From assembly GCA_963931865.1 (NCBI GenBank), contig OZ007513.1, positions 2,895,914-2,959,913 of the forward strand: DNA of 64,000 nt, given 5' to 3'. Shown here piece after piece: positions 41,601 to 52,113 of the stretch. Position numbers and translations under genes: made by a program. Positions within the stretch are counted from its first letter, which is position 1. Every line of letters begins with the position of its first letter. The notes beneath the pieces are model-generated. The model saw only the letters and a list, made by a program, of their open reading frames with translations. It had not been told where the DNA came from and did not search any database. The DNA is from Axinella damicornis (taxonomy: Eukaryota; Porifera; Demospongiae; Axinellida; Axinellidae).

Positions 41601-44393
41601 ATTGAGAGAGACACCTGTTGAGGTCTTCATAGAGGCATCGAAAACGGCACGAATCTTGGTTGTAGTACTGGAATCCTTTCGGACAGCATGCATCGGTAGA
41701 TAGAAGACTTCACTAGGGGGTTTCTCAAGATCTCGGCGTGGAACTGCTTCCGCGTGACCAAGCTTGAAGTATTCTTCCATGACTGCTCCAAAGTCTCGGA
41801 ACTGGTCCTTTGAGTGTAGATTACGCTCAAGAGAAAAGAACCTTCGAACTGCTTGGGTCCTGGATTCTCCCAGTTGCTTGACATTCTCTCTCCTTGGCAG
41901 CGGTACAACGAATCTACCATTCTCAGCACGAGTACAGTTGGCCTTGAAATGCTGAATAGCTGATCTCTCTTCAGGGTTCAGAGCAGGTTCTGCCAATGGA
42001 CTCTCTTCTGTCACCCAAAACTTCTGAAGTAGATCATCTCCAGTGGCACATGAGATGTGGTAAGTCGCAACTTCCGACACAGGTGAACAGGATTCAGTAG
42101 AGCCAGCCAATACCCATCCAAAGTGTGTTTCAAAGGCTATAGGGGTTCCCATAGGTCCACTCCGCCGGCCATGCAAGATGGCTTCCACAAAGATGTCGAT
42201 ACCAAGGAGCACGTCTATCTTCCCAGGACAACCAAATCCAGGATCTGCAAGATCAATGCCTTCAAGGTGATTCCACTCCTTCTTCAGTGGGATAGGATTG
42301 AATGGGAGATCACAAGTTACTCTTGGCACAATGATGGCTGTGACATCAAACTTCTTGTTAGGAGATTTGATAGGTGAGACACTGAAGCTAGCGACAGACT
42401 GGTGTGAGGATTGCTGTGTTATGCCAGCTATGCCTGATATCCTAGCTCTCTGACTAGTCCTAGGCAATCGTAGAGTCTGAGCCAAGCGTTCAGATACGAA
42501 GGATGCAGAGGATCCATTGTCAAGCAAAGCTCTAGCCTCCACACGTGTGCCATCAGGTGAGCACACCAAAACTCGACAAGTCATTAACAAAGCTTGTGAT
42601 CTAAGCTGAACAGCTGTGCTTGCGATCACGTCACTAGGAGGTTGGCTTTGGGGTACACTCGTTAACTCCATCCCTTGAGGGTTAAATGGTGGAGCAGCAG
42701 GATTGATGGTTGAAGGAGGGGTAGCAACAGGACTAACAGGCATCCTTGGAGGAATGATAGTAACAGGGGTTGAGCTGATAGGTATTGTGGAAGGAGTAGC
42801 AGCAGGGCTTGAGCTAGTGGGTACACTATCCACGTGCAATAGGGTATGATGCGGCTTCTGACATCGCTTGCATCGATGCACGGATTTGCACTGCTTCACA
42901 AAATGATTGGGTGAAAAACAATTCATACACAGATTGTTTGACTTCAGAGTAGCAACCTTGTTTTCGTGTGACATGTCTTTGAATGTAGGACATGCATACA
43001 GTGGATGCTTGTCAGGTTTGCACAGAATGCATTGACTAGAGTACGGCTCAGCATGGGCCGCATGAGAGGCCACACTACCACTGGGGGCATAACCTCTTCT
43101 CAAATGAGTATCATGCCTTGGCTTCTTATTGCTACCCTCAGTGAGGGAGGATTCTGATGCCTGGGCACGGAGATTCAAAAAATCAAGGAGCTCTTGATAA
43201 TGTGGGACATCAGCACTTTTCTGGCTATGCCTCTGCCACTCAAACATGGTATTCTGATCAAGCTTCAATTCCAAGGCTGAGGTAATAAAGGGACCTGACG
43301 GACCATACCCCATAGACTTCAGTGCACGTAAATGTTGCAATACAGTGTCATGCAACTTACGAATCTCCCTTCCTGTTCCATCCTTAATGGGAGGAGCATC
43401 CAGGATGATCTTCACATGAGCCTGATGTATCTGACGAGGACGGTCGTACTTTGCCTTGAGGCAACGAACTGCTTCGTCATAGTTGTCACCACTACGAGAG
43501 AGACCTTCAATCGTGTTTCTTGCTGGACCACCCTTCAGGGCTTGTTGCAAATAGACAAGCTTCTCCGCTGAAGATAGGTTCGAGCGACTGTGTACTGAGA
43601 TACTAAATTGTTCCCAGAAGCTTCTCCAATGGAGTATGTTCCCATTGAACGTGGGAACTTCCAATTTCGGTAACTTGACTCCTCTGGCATCTCCATCAGT
43701 GGGCACTGCTGCCCTTCCAGGGGTGTGCATCTCAAACAACTTCCTCAGTCGAACTGAGTAGTTGAACAAAGCTTTGTTAAGCTGTGCATGATGTGTCATG
43801 AGATCATCAGTTTCGGCTATCTCCAAGGAAAAGAGTTTGACATCAATGTCGGTTAGTTCCTTCTTGTACCCTTGAAACTGTTCATCGTGTAGCTTCATAC
43901 GGGGTACATCTGGACGCTCACCACCTTCCAATGCTGTGAGGGCTTCGTCGACTGGAGCCAACGATCTCTGCAAACGAGCCAATCTCTGTGTAAGCACCTT
44001 GTATTCATCCTCAGGACTAAGCTTATCGGCAGAATCGATCACAGTCTGAATTCGAGCAGCTAATTCTTCGGAGGTATCAAGTAGCTCATCCAGTACGACT
44101 TGCTCAGCCTCTAGCTCTTCTTCCTCGTTTATGGCATCGATCAATGACAGGTGAATGCGCTGAAACTCTTCAGTGGCACTTTGTAACTTTGTCAGCAATT
44201 GTTTGGCGTTTTTGCCAGCATCAGGTGCAGCCGCTTCTGCTTCTAGTTTAGCTGTACGAGTGATCAGACGAGTCACTGAGGATTTAGCAACACCTCTTCG
44301 CTTACGAAGGTTTGAAACGGCACGTGCATCAGCTTCCATTATGAAGTGGGCGTGTTCAACACAGTGCACATGGCGGAGAATGAACAACTTCAA
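38688..44393 (-). CDS. BEL/Pao Gag-Pol polyprotein
   Basis: 1901 codons from the first ATG; an alternative start at 44339 (MEADARAV) gives 1883. Order: coiled-coil Gag N-terminus (~20-230), the DUF1759-type Gag domain (LEVPTFNGNILHWRSFWEQF, ~245-400), Cys/His knuckles (~455-525), and an aspartic protease (LLDNGSS ~626, LLGIDIF ~735). The Pao-type reverse transcriptase follows (AVFDAS ~ 940, YVDD ~1036), then RNase H (WTDSTIVLNW ~1293), integrase with HHCC zinc finger and D-D-E core (VDYAGP ~1601, DHGSNF ~1666, GLWES ~1719) and the C-terminal integrase-associated domain. No stop or frameshift, so it could be autonomous. Confidence 0.95.
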   Translation of the reverse strand: MKLFILRHVHCVEHAHFIMEADARAVSNLRKRRGVAKSSVTRLITRTAKLEAEAAAPDAGKNAKQLLTKLQSATEEFQRIHLSLIDAINEEEELEAEQVVLDELLDTSEELAARIQTVIDSADKLSPEDEYKVLTQRLARLQRSLAPVDEALTALEGGERPDVPRMKLHDEQFQGYKKELTDIDVKLFSLEIAETDDLMTHHAQLNKALFNYSVRLRKLFEMHTPGRAAVPTDGDARGVKLPKLEVPTFNGNILHWRSFWEQFSISVHSRSNLSSAEKLVYLQQALKGGPARNTIEGLSRSGDNYDEAVRCLKAKYDRPRQIHQAHVKIILDAPPIKDGTGREIRKLHDTVLQHLRALKSMGYGPSGPFITSALELKLDQNTMFEWQRHSQKSADVPHYQELLDFLNLRAQASESSLTEGSNKKPRHDTHLRRGYAPSGSVASHAAHAEPYSSQCILCKPDKHPLYACPTFKDMSHENKVATLKSNNLCMNCFSPNHFVKQCKSVHRCKRCQKPHHTLLHVDSVPTSSSPAATPSTIPISSTPVTIIPPRMPVSPVATPPSTINPAAPPFNPQGMELTSVPQSQPPSDVIASTAVQLRSQALLMTCRVLVCSPDGTRVEARALLDNGSSASFVSERLAQTLRLPRTSQRARISGIAGITQQSSHQSVASFSVSPIKSPNKKFDVTAIIVPRVTCDLPFNPIPLKKEWNHLEGIDLADPGFGCPGKIDVLLGIDIFVEAILHGRRSGPMGTPIAFETHFGWVLAGSTESCSPVSEVATYHISCATGDDLLQKFWVTEESPLAEPALNPEERSAIQHFKANCTRAENGRFVVPLPRRENVKQLGESRTQAVRRFFSLERNLHSKDQFRDFGAVMEEYFKLGHAEAVPRRDLEKPPSEVFYLPMHAVRKDSSTTTKIRAVFDASMKTSTGVSLNDTLMVGPTVHSSLIDVLIRFRMHRIALVADISKMYRAIELPPSDRDLHRFVWRSTPDETLHDFRMTRVTFGVSSSSFVANMAVKQNAADFAHEYPLATKTVNEAFYVDDCLTGADSVEEGIELCRQLQGLFAKADFLLRKWNSSSPGVLEGVPPELRDNETSLTISDQDEIYHKTLGIEWHSVLDHFRLSVADQSPHDPLTKRALVSAIAKTYDVLGWFAPVIIKAKILLQRVWEAGVDWDEEVPESVADEWTLWSSQLKSLSQVHIPRCYFPKEVEIVSMQLHGFSDASESAYAAVVYLRLTDTRGRVHVSLVASKTKVAPLKRLTIPRLELCGAYLLSKLLDHIRQTLGIPIENIHAWTDSTIVLNWLDGSPRRFKVYVGNRISFILDHIPPNRWKHVPGEQNPADCASRGLLPCQLVNHDLWWNGPEWLVSSTSNWPRQPQLTRDESDTELVTTCHLASVETNRSLFPLDRFSSYLKIVRVTAWVMRFINNCRVSGVNTEAIQNFSPLTVQEITRAENYWLSSSQAACFGKEIENLKMKKSIPFSSSLTRLHPFLDSNGLLRVSGREQKSNLAYSAMHPIILSGKHTLTKLIIQFEHTRLVHAGITLLSSSLNGKYHIVGGRKAIRTVTRSCVVCRRHSKKPEPQQMGQLPIERVTPDIVFENVGVDYAGPIYTKYGYVRKPTIVKSYVCVFVSLSVKAVHLELVSDLTSDCFISALRRFIARRGKPKLLWSDHGSNFVGAKSDLKELVKFLNTQMAQKDISEFCATQHIEWKFIPEKAPHFGGLWESAVKSMKYHLKRVVSDVKLTFEECSTILTQIEACMNSRPLVAFPCDGEGIDVLTPGHFLIGRPLESLPDPSFSYRPVSLLRRWDLCQNLIRQFWERWRQEYLTSLRAYNKWHKPSRNIQVNDIVILQDANLVPTRWPLGRIVKTFHGEDHLVRVVEVKTQSGVYRRPVTKVALILPNETE

Positions 44394-44497
44394 GTAGCGA
44401 TGGAAATAGCAGTAGACTGTTCACAACAACAAGCGGTTTCAAGTCAGGACCAAAAGACAACAAAGTTCAGGCGACATCCGGCTCGAAGGACCAAATA

Positions 44498-44658
44498 TGA
44501 TGAGTCCAGACTTGGATTAGAGACGATATAGACCACTACTACGCTAACTCACTTCAACGATTTTGCAAAAGTTCATTCTGAATATGCGTGAGGAAATTTT
44601 TACAATGATGCAATGGGAAATGACAAAACAGGAAATGACAAGAGAACTACGCACAACA
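44498..44658 (-). repeat. 5' LTR of BEL element
   Basis: 161 bases; on the element strand it begins TGTTGTGC and ends CTCATCA. Confidence 0.95.
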
Positions 44659-44950
44659 CGGTCTGCCAGCTTTTGCCACAGTAGGGGATGTTCCACTGAG
44701 TCGAAAGCTTTTGGAAGTCCACAAAGCAGGCAAATGTGTGAGACTTCCGTGTGAAACCTACTTGTATAGCTGTGTGAAGGAGAAATATAGGGTCAGCAGT
44801 CTTATGGCCTGGTCTAAAACCAAACTGGGATTTGTTTAAGAGCCCATTCAATTCAGCCCAGTAGTGTAGCCTTTCCTTTATGACTGCAGAGAAAATCTTT
44901 CCCATTACATTTAGCAGTGTAATTCCTCTAATATAAGTTATAGTTGCAGT
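44659..44950 (-). mobile_element. LINE, 5' part of the split reverse transcriptase
   Basis: Minus-strand reading gives RGITLLNVMGKIFSAVI, GFRPGHKTADPIFLL and FACFVDFQK, which are reverse transcriptase blocks. A 1-base loss then shifts the following AFDSVEHPLLWQKLAD stretch. It abuts the BEL 5' LTR and continues at 38425. The 5' end of the LINE is truncated near 44950. Confidence 0.8.
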
Positions 44951-44999
44951 CAAATGCGGTCTTCTGATTGGCCGAGTAGAATTGTGCGGTGTACAGGCT

Positions 45000-45376
45000 T
45001 CCGCCAAAGGTCAATAGGTTCGCGACACTGTACATCCTGCTTAATGGTTTCGTGTCTCATGATAGAGGTGGCTATAGCTACCCTATTCCTTCCTGCTCAT
45101 TTAACTGACTAGCCTAATTCACTCTGTTGTGTCTGCCGCACCTGTGAAATCATCTGTGCTGGTGGACCCTGGGATTTGTGCTTCCTGTCTGCCTTGTTCG
45201 CCGATAGCTACATATTCCGAGAGTTTAATAAGAGTTTAGCGAGAACACCATCGCACCACCGCAACTACACCGCTCTGGTAAGCTGCGCGCCGAACTGATT
45301 TCTGCAAGTTTGGGAGTCTACTTGCCGCCAGCTTACTTTGTGGCCGTCGACAGAAAAAAAAAAAAAGAGCTGAAGA
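45000..45376 (+). promoter_or_regulatory. Upstream module of CTLL gene 2
   Basis: Same blocks in the same order as 35155-35755, ending in an A-rich run just before the gene. Confidence 0.45.
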
Positions 45377-45682
45377 GTGAACGATGGTGTTCATGTCGTC
45401 CCAGACGCTACGAGTGCGTGGGCGACCGATGAGTCCACTCACGCCTGTCACGGAGCCCCTCTCGTTTCGTTTTGGTACAACCCAAGCAGCAAAGCAATGA
45501 CCCTGGGCGAGGTTGTGAGAACTATCCAGAGACCCTTGAGGTACGTGGGAATAGCTGGTGTGACCGTACGAGGTCTATTCGTCAAACGCGAGGACTTCGA
45601 AAATCACTTTGCTGCTGACCATCTGAGGGATGGTGAGTCGTTCATTGTGCATCAGGCTCAGCCCAACTGCACTCTGCTGTAA
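45377..45682 (+). CDS. Small CTLL protein, copy 2 (start uncertain)
   Basis: Clearly homologous to 35756-36076 (VRGL, REDF, ADHLRDGESFI and the terminal CTLL are kept). Relative to copy 1 about 21 bases after the start are missing, and the in-frame start is GTG rather than ATG; the nearby ATG at 45384 is in another frame. The protein may begin elsewhere, from an upstream exon, or the copy may be silent. It also has a four-residue insertion (HACH) near residue 23. Conservation of the last 50 residues, including the CaaX-like end, argues for past selection. Confidence 0.45.
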   Translation: MNDGVHVVPDATSAWATDESTHACHGAPLVSFWYNPSSKAMTLGEVVRTIQRPLRYVGIAGVTVRGLFVKREDFENHFAADHLRDGESFIVHQAQPNCTLL

Positions 45683-46420
45683 ACATGCACGAAGACCACA
45701 ACCCCAGGTATTATCATGATGTAAGACACGATTTGGACATTAGGTTATTACATTCATGTAGCTATACGTATAAAAGCATTCTTTGTATGTTTGTAGACCC
45801 TATAATAATTATTATGCCACTTTCTATCACCGTTATTAACGTACACTAACCTATGTGTAGCTACTAGCTAGCTAGATAGCATCTGAATGAAAGGACCATG
45901 GCCAAGGTCTCCTGGTGGAGTTGGACCTGCCACACGGCCACATGCAGTGTACAGTTTTTCAGTCCATCCAACAGCAAAGTGGCATTGCCATGTACAGTTT
46001 TTCAGTCCATCCAACAGGTTATAATCAAAGTGGCATTGCCATCATGGTCTAACCTGGCCTACTGCTTTACTATAGGGTAGCCATGTACTATTGAAGATGG
46101 TGTTCATTACTAAAAACTCAGTATAGGGTTGTGCTTTTAAGGCTATAGCTAGCTACTGTAGCTAGTTAGTGATGAGAGAGAGACTCAGACTGCGTGCTTT
46201 GCACAAGGGGAACACCCCCTCACAGTGACACTCCTCCATCAAAATTTCATGGCCATGTGGAAACCATCCACGTTACCAGTTACACTCCCATTATCATTGA
46301 TCACGCTTACATGAACAATGTAACTTGTGCAACTAACAACAGTTGAACTATTAAAGCAGTTTCCAAACAGCAAATGTCATCTGTATGTGGCTACGACTGT
46401 TAAGGTCTGGCTTCTACTCC
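45683..46420. other. Intergenic
   Basis: No gene. Contains a ~45-base direct duplication (about 45947-45990 and 45991-46040) of 'tgtacagtttttcagtccat'. Confidence 0.5.
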
Positions 46421-46625
46421 TAGTAACTTGTGGCCAAGTGAGTATTTGACTGTGGACCAAAAATTCCAGGTTCGAAACCCACCTGTTGCTTCACTGGTAA
46501 AGTGCTTTCTTTACTCCTCCTCCCCTTGGGAGACCAGCCTGTGGCTGAAAGGGCTTGGAGGTACCGATGGTACCGTACCTTACCAATGATTGTGCATTGA
46601 CTTTCTAGTCTCATAGAAATAGTGT
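46421..46625 (+). repeat. tRNA-derived SINE
   Basis: A-box-like 'tggccaagtgag' (46430) and B-box 'ggttcgaaacc' (46471) are spaced as in a tRNA gene, followed by a non-tRNA body ending near 'taccgtacctt'. This is the layout of a pol III SINE. Confidence 0.55.
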
Positions 46626-47600
46626 AGACAATTAACCTTTGCAGTAGCATTATACTTCATAGTTACTTGCTCCAAGCCGGCTGTGCAGGGAGAATGCTTT
46701 TTAATACAGTTAACCAGTCCAGAAAAGGGTTGGTTTAACCTCTGGTCACCACAGTTGCATCTCCCACTGTGGTGATCAAAGAATGTGCCTCTCTTTTATA
46801 CAGTGGACATCCATGCAGTGATTGTAGGTGGCCAGTATACGTAATTCGATGATTGATGAGTTGGCTATGAAATCCCCAATTTGTTACAGCCTGTACGTAG
46901 TTGGAATACTACCGGATGTTTACTGAGTCTTAGAGCAGGACCCTGGCCTCAAATGGACTTTGCTATGCACCAGATCGAGCAGGACCCTGGCCTCAAATGG
47001 ACTTTGCTATGTACCAGATCGTACCCAATTTGCTACATCAACACTACAATGTACATGTAGTTGGAAATACTACAGGAGGCTTTGAACAGTACCCTGAACC
47101 TCAACCTGCACTTGTAGTTGAAATACCACACTCAGTAAACATCCTGTGACAGGAAATTACTGAACCTTGAACAGTAGCCTACCCTTCAGTTTTTTTTCTT
47201 CTATGAACATTTAGCTATTACCTTACACGAACATATATCAGAGTGGGGAATGATGAATGGTGGGGTCACTCGTCGTATATAGGAAGTAATGTTGGCTAGA
47301 GGAGCTTACAATATCCATTATCTACAGCACTCTCACTTTTATGTGTGTGATATAGCTACTGTCATTTCATGCATATCTGCAGTATGCCTCAATCTCAATG
47401 GTATCTGCAGACAAGGAAATTATACATGCAGGAACGTATTAGGTGCATCCAATCTATAATTTGAGAAAAATGTACAAGTTAAATGAATAATTGGAACATC
47501 TTTGGTAATAGGTGGAGAAAATAGCTAATAATCAGCAAAACTGCATGTTCTGTCAAAGCCTATTCAACACTCCAATAACTAGCTATCATGCATGTAACGA
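46626..47600. other. Intergenic, downstream of beta-helix gene 1
   Basis: No gene. Includes a 46-base tandem duplication at ~46933-47020 ('gagcaggaccctggcctcaa...'). The last ~130 bases match the 3' flank of copy 2 at 54810-54935. Confidence 0.55.
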
Positions 47601-47608
47601 TGGTTTCA

Positions 47609-50600
47609 TCAATCATTTGTGTCAATCAAATCAAGCGGCTCTCTAAGTTCAGTGAAGGTAATGGCCTTGGGAGGTTGAGCTGGACTGTCATCGGCTATGC
47701 CAGTCATGTTGGGTATGACGGACATGGTGGGAGCAAGCAAAGGTCGAGCTTCATTGTCTTCTTCCTCGTCATTGGCCATCTCCCTCTCCTCACGACGATG
47801 CAAATGCTGAAGTTTCTGCTTCAGTTTGGGCCACACTTGCTGGTAAGTGTGGTAGAGAAGGACTCCAACAAAGGTGGTGAGTGCTACACTCACTGAGGTG
47901 TATGCAACAGCAGCCTGGCTGGCTGGTACTACTGCAAGTTTCACATAGTATGTGGCTATTGCAAGAATTCCCAGGTTGAGGATGAAAGAGATTTCAAGGA
48001 TGTCAGGATACATCTTCTTGTAAATTAAACCGGTGAAATGGGTTACTGTAAGAAGCCCAACCACTACAGCTCCAATGGCCAGAAGGTTAAGACTGGGATC
48101 AGCTTGAGTGTTGAAGGCAAACACAAGAAAGAGAGCACAGCGAAGACAAAGCATCAGTCCAGTCCAGTACCGATGTTGATCTCTATACGGCGCTTGGTAG
48201 GCATCCAGGAATGGTTTTATTCTGGGTTTGTTGATCCAATAGAAAACCCTTCGATTGGACTTTGCCTGCAGCCACTGTCCCATAGTAAGGAGGAGGGTGT
48301 AGGGAAGAAACAAGAGCAGAAGTGTAAGTGAAGCAACCAGAAAGAGAACGATGAGTTTGCCGTGAAGGTACTTAATGTTCCCATCATACAGCCACACAGC
48401 AACCTGCACCTCATTGGGATAGTCCAGGAAAGTGAAGAACAATGCAGCGATGATGGTACGGAGGAGCTTTGCATAGGAAAGCAGGAAGAGGGTTGCCAGA
48501 ACTGCAACTGGATTGGAGCCGAACAGTCTTGCAATCCACGATGAGTAGTCACTAGCAATAATTATCAGGCCAACTAAGCTCCATATATATAAAGGAAATA
48601 TAAACTGAAGCCACGTTTTAGCATGTGTATCCATTCCGTCAAAGAAGCAAGTCTCAATACCCAAGTCTAGGTTAAGCCAGGCTATGAACACTGTCAGAAT
48701 GTTGGTTTGGTTGGGTGGGAAGAAGATTGCACGATTGACTGTGACAACGTTGGCATAGAAGATCAGCCCATTGATGGTTCCAGCTGCAACTGTGAGCTTG
48801 AAAACTAGCAGCAGCAGGACTAAAGCAATCCCAGCCAGGGCAAACGGAATCAGCAGCAATATGTGTAGGTTGGAACACTGTAAACATTTGGAGCTACCCA
48901 GAGCAAGGCTGAGACCTGATTTGCACCGTCCGCATAGGAAACCTGACCTGTTGTTTGCACACTGCAAGTCAGTATTGTTGAGAGGGAAACTAGTGTGGTC
49001 TGTGGCTGGCTTGCAGTAGTCAAATGGGCAGTGTGGATGGAGGATCAGTGCTTGAGAGCTGTTGTCATATCCCATCCAGTACTCTCCCTCACGTGTTATT
49101 GTTCTTTCTGTGATGTTACATCCTGTGGTGTACATCTTAAGCCTCGGTTCACACCCACAGATCCTCTCAGATGAATTCAAACTAAACCCAGGTGGGCAGG
49201 GGAGGAACTGTAAAGAGATGTTTAGAAGCTTGCCTGAAGTTGAACATGGGCCATCTGCATACATCACTAGTGTGTCACTGTGGTTGGTATCTGATGTATG
49301 GACTTGGTAGTAGAGTTCAGTACACGTCTTCTTCACACTCTGAGTACCCTGGAATTCAGCTAATGATGTGTTTCCATGTTTATTGCTGAAAAATGCTGCA
49401 ACTACGGATGGAACAATTCCATTTCCCTGTCCAGCTGCAACTACAGGAAAATGGAGCAGTTCACCCGGATACACTTGTCTGACCAGTTCTGAAGAATTGC
49501 AGTTGGGGATTTCATTATCACATATGCACACTTGAAATGGATCAGAAGAAATGCTGTTTGGCTCCAGATCCAGGTTTACAACACTCATTTTGAAAAAAAC
49601 CCTACCCGTTACTGTTGGGGATTGGAATGAAATACGAATGGCACAGCTGTCTAGTGAACCACCATACACAGAATTGCCGGCTGTCTGAGCATCATTGTTG
49701 TACATGTTTACGTGGATATTGAAGTATGCACGACAATGTAATCGAGGAATGTCAGCTATGCTGTAAATTTGAATGAAACATTCCTCAACAGCTGCAGGAA
49801 TGGAGAAGAAATTCTTACCGGGTAGACAGAAAGAAACGGGGTCAGAGTCCTCTACATACACCGCTCCTCCGTACTCTGTTGCACGATTACTATCCATAGT
49901 GAGAGTTGCATTCCTGGATAGGTAGTTGAATGAATTCTCCAGGTACTGTCCCCCACCCTTTGCAGCAGTGTTTGCTGTGAAGCTGCTGTTTCCACTGAGG
50001 TACAGACTTGTTCCCAGTCCATAGATTCAACTGTCCTGTGTTTGAAGTGAAACTAGTGTTTCCGCTGAACATCACGGTGCTGTTCCGAGAGCACATTCCC
50101 CCACCAAAATACAATGCTGAGTTGCCAATAAAGCTGATACATCCCTCAAAGAGTAGGGTGCTGTTTTTTGTGTACAAGCCACCGCCATGTAACTGAGCGG
50201 AGTTATCCATGAAAACTGAGGTGAAAGAACTAAAGCTTTTACTGGAATTCTCAGTGAAGTTTTCTGGACCTTTTGCCGCATCATTCATTGTGCTGCTATG
50301 AGCACTGATTCCTCCACCAGTTGTGGCTGAGTTGTTTCTGAAACTGCTGGCACCAATTAAGTTCAGAGTGCTGTACCGTAGGTTCAGTCCTCCACCTATG
50401 GTGGAGTTGTTCAGGCTGAAAGCAGTGTTTCCCGTGAGGTGTAGAATGCTTCTTAGTGCATGAATCCCTCCACCACTGGTATGTTTGCCAGTGGCTGAGT
50501 TCTTTTTGAATGTGATGTCTCCAGTGAAGTTCAAAGCACTTTCTGCTGCATGGATTCCTGCGCCATGATGTTCAGCTGAGTTATTACTGAGTGTAATGTT

Positions 50601-51885
50601 TCCACTAGCCGTCACATTGCTAGACAAGGACTGGATTCCTCCATCATCTTGTGTAGCAGAGTTGTGACTGAAAGTGCAATTACCAGTGAAATTAAGGGTG
50701 CTGTACCATAATAAGATTCCTCCACCATCTTGTGTAGCAGAGTTGTGACTGAAAGACAAATACCAGTGAAATTAAGGGTGCTGTACCATAATAAGATTCC
50801 TCCACCATCTTGTGTAGCAGAGTTGTGACTGAAAGTGCAATTACCAGTGAAATTCAGAGTGCTGTACCTTATAAAGATTCCTCCACCATTTGATTTGACT
50901 GAATTGTTTCTAAAACTACTGTCACCATTGAATACCAGAGTGCTATAATATGCAAATATTCCTCCACCAAGCCATGCTGAAGTATCTCTAAACGTATTGT
51001 TTCCATTGAAATGTAGAATGCTTGTGTTTGCGTAAATTCCACCACCGAAACATATACAAGACTTATTAGAGCATCTCCTACAGTTGTTGGTGAAACTGTT
51101 GCTTCCTCTCAGGACCAGGCTACTGTAGAACACTCCCAGAGCAGTACCAATACTGTCCTGAAATGAGCAGTTTGTTATGTTTGTGTCCTCTCCTGAATAA
51201 ACTGATATTCCATATGCTGTCTGGTATTCAAAGCTAGAGATGTATTGAACTGAATCTTTGCCACAAGAATCAAATGTCAAGCTATGCATTGTCAAATGTG
51301 AAATGTTTCTGAACATAATCCCAACAAATCCTTCGCACATAACCTTTACTGCCCGATTCTTTGCTTGTGGGGACAACTGTGCAGCACGGATCTCAAAATG
51401 ACTGATGTTCTCCACCGTAAAGTTCACACTGAGGACGTGGTCCCCAGGCAGGAGTAGCAGCGTGGTGTTGGAGGTGAGGTAGTGGTGAGGTTGTTGTGCA
51501 TACTCCGAGAGAGTGAGGCAGGGGTCAGCAGGACATGGTGAGTCAGGAGTGGGCGTAACATAGTGGGTGGTGTGACCAGAGCAGGTGGCGGAAAGGACTA
51601 CCAGGGTAGCCATCACGAGGAACTCTAGCCTTGGTGACTCTGCCTTACCCCGCTAAAATGTAAAAAAAAGTGATGGTTAGATCACGGCAAATAACTAGCT
51701 ATGTGCACAATCTGTTGACAAAAAATAGAGTGCAGGTTCCTAACACTAGAGCTAATGCTTGAAGCAAGCAAAAAATATGTAACAACATAGCTAATTATGA
51801 CAGCACAGTGCATGTAGCTACATGTACAAGAAAATTTAAACAGCAAAAGTTTCATCTTAAGAAGACTTACTACATTAGCTAACAT
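47609..51885 (-). pseudogene. Beta-helix multi-pass membrane protein, copy 1 (two frameshifts)
   Basis: Likely a cell-surface receptor or adhesion protein of unknown ligand. Exon 1 (51871-51885, MLANV) joins exon 2 (from 51652) across a 218-base GT-AG intron in phase 0, giving a signal peptide ending VMATLVVLSATCSG. A right-handed beta-helix follows, with repeats of GGGI....S.L.F.GN..F..NSA. Next come a Cys-rich neck (CANNRSGFLCGRCKSG), about nine membrane segments and a cytosolic tail with acidic EEEDNEARPLL. Frame is lost near 50756 (1 base fewer than its tandem repeat partner) and near 50028 (11 bases fewer than copy 2). Both fall in the repeat domain. Pseudogene, or an assembly problem in repeats. 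Confidence 0.75.
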
Positions 51886-52113
51886 CAGCGGTGGTAGAAG
51901 AGCTCCATACTCGAATGGAACTAGCTAGCTAATGCGTGCAGAAATTGAGGTTCTTTCACTAACTGTCTGGAGTGAGAAATTAAACCCGAACGTTACTAGG
52001 GCTTTAGTACTAGGTGTCCACAGACTTGGAGGCGATCAACTCTATGTATTGTGTACAAGAACAGGTATAGCTACAAGGATAAGGTACACTAAGTTGCGAC
52101 TTGCATGTGCTTG
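51886..52113. other. Upstream of beta-helix gene 1
   Basis: Presumed promoter region of the gene starting at 51885. No clear TATA motif on the minus strand. Short open frames only. Confidence 0.35.

Larger units (their letters stand above)
38426..44658 (-). mobile_element. Full-length BEL/Pao LTR retrotransposon
   Basis: LTRs at 38426-38586 and 44498-44658 (161 bases each) are identical and run TG...CA. The flanking CGGTC (38421-38425 and 44659-44663) is a 5-bp target duplication. The primer-binding site 44478-44493 matches the 3' end of animal tRNA-Tyr including CCA, four bases inside the 5' LTR. One long ORF lies between. Identical LTRs and an intact frame imply a recent insertion. It interrupts a LINE. 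Confidence 0.95.
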
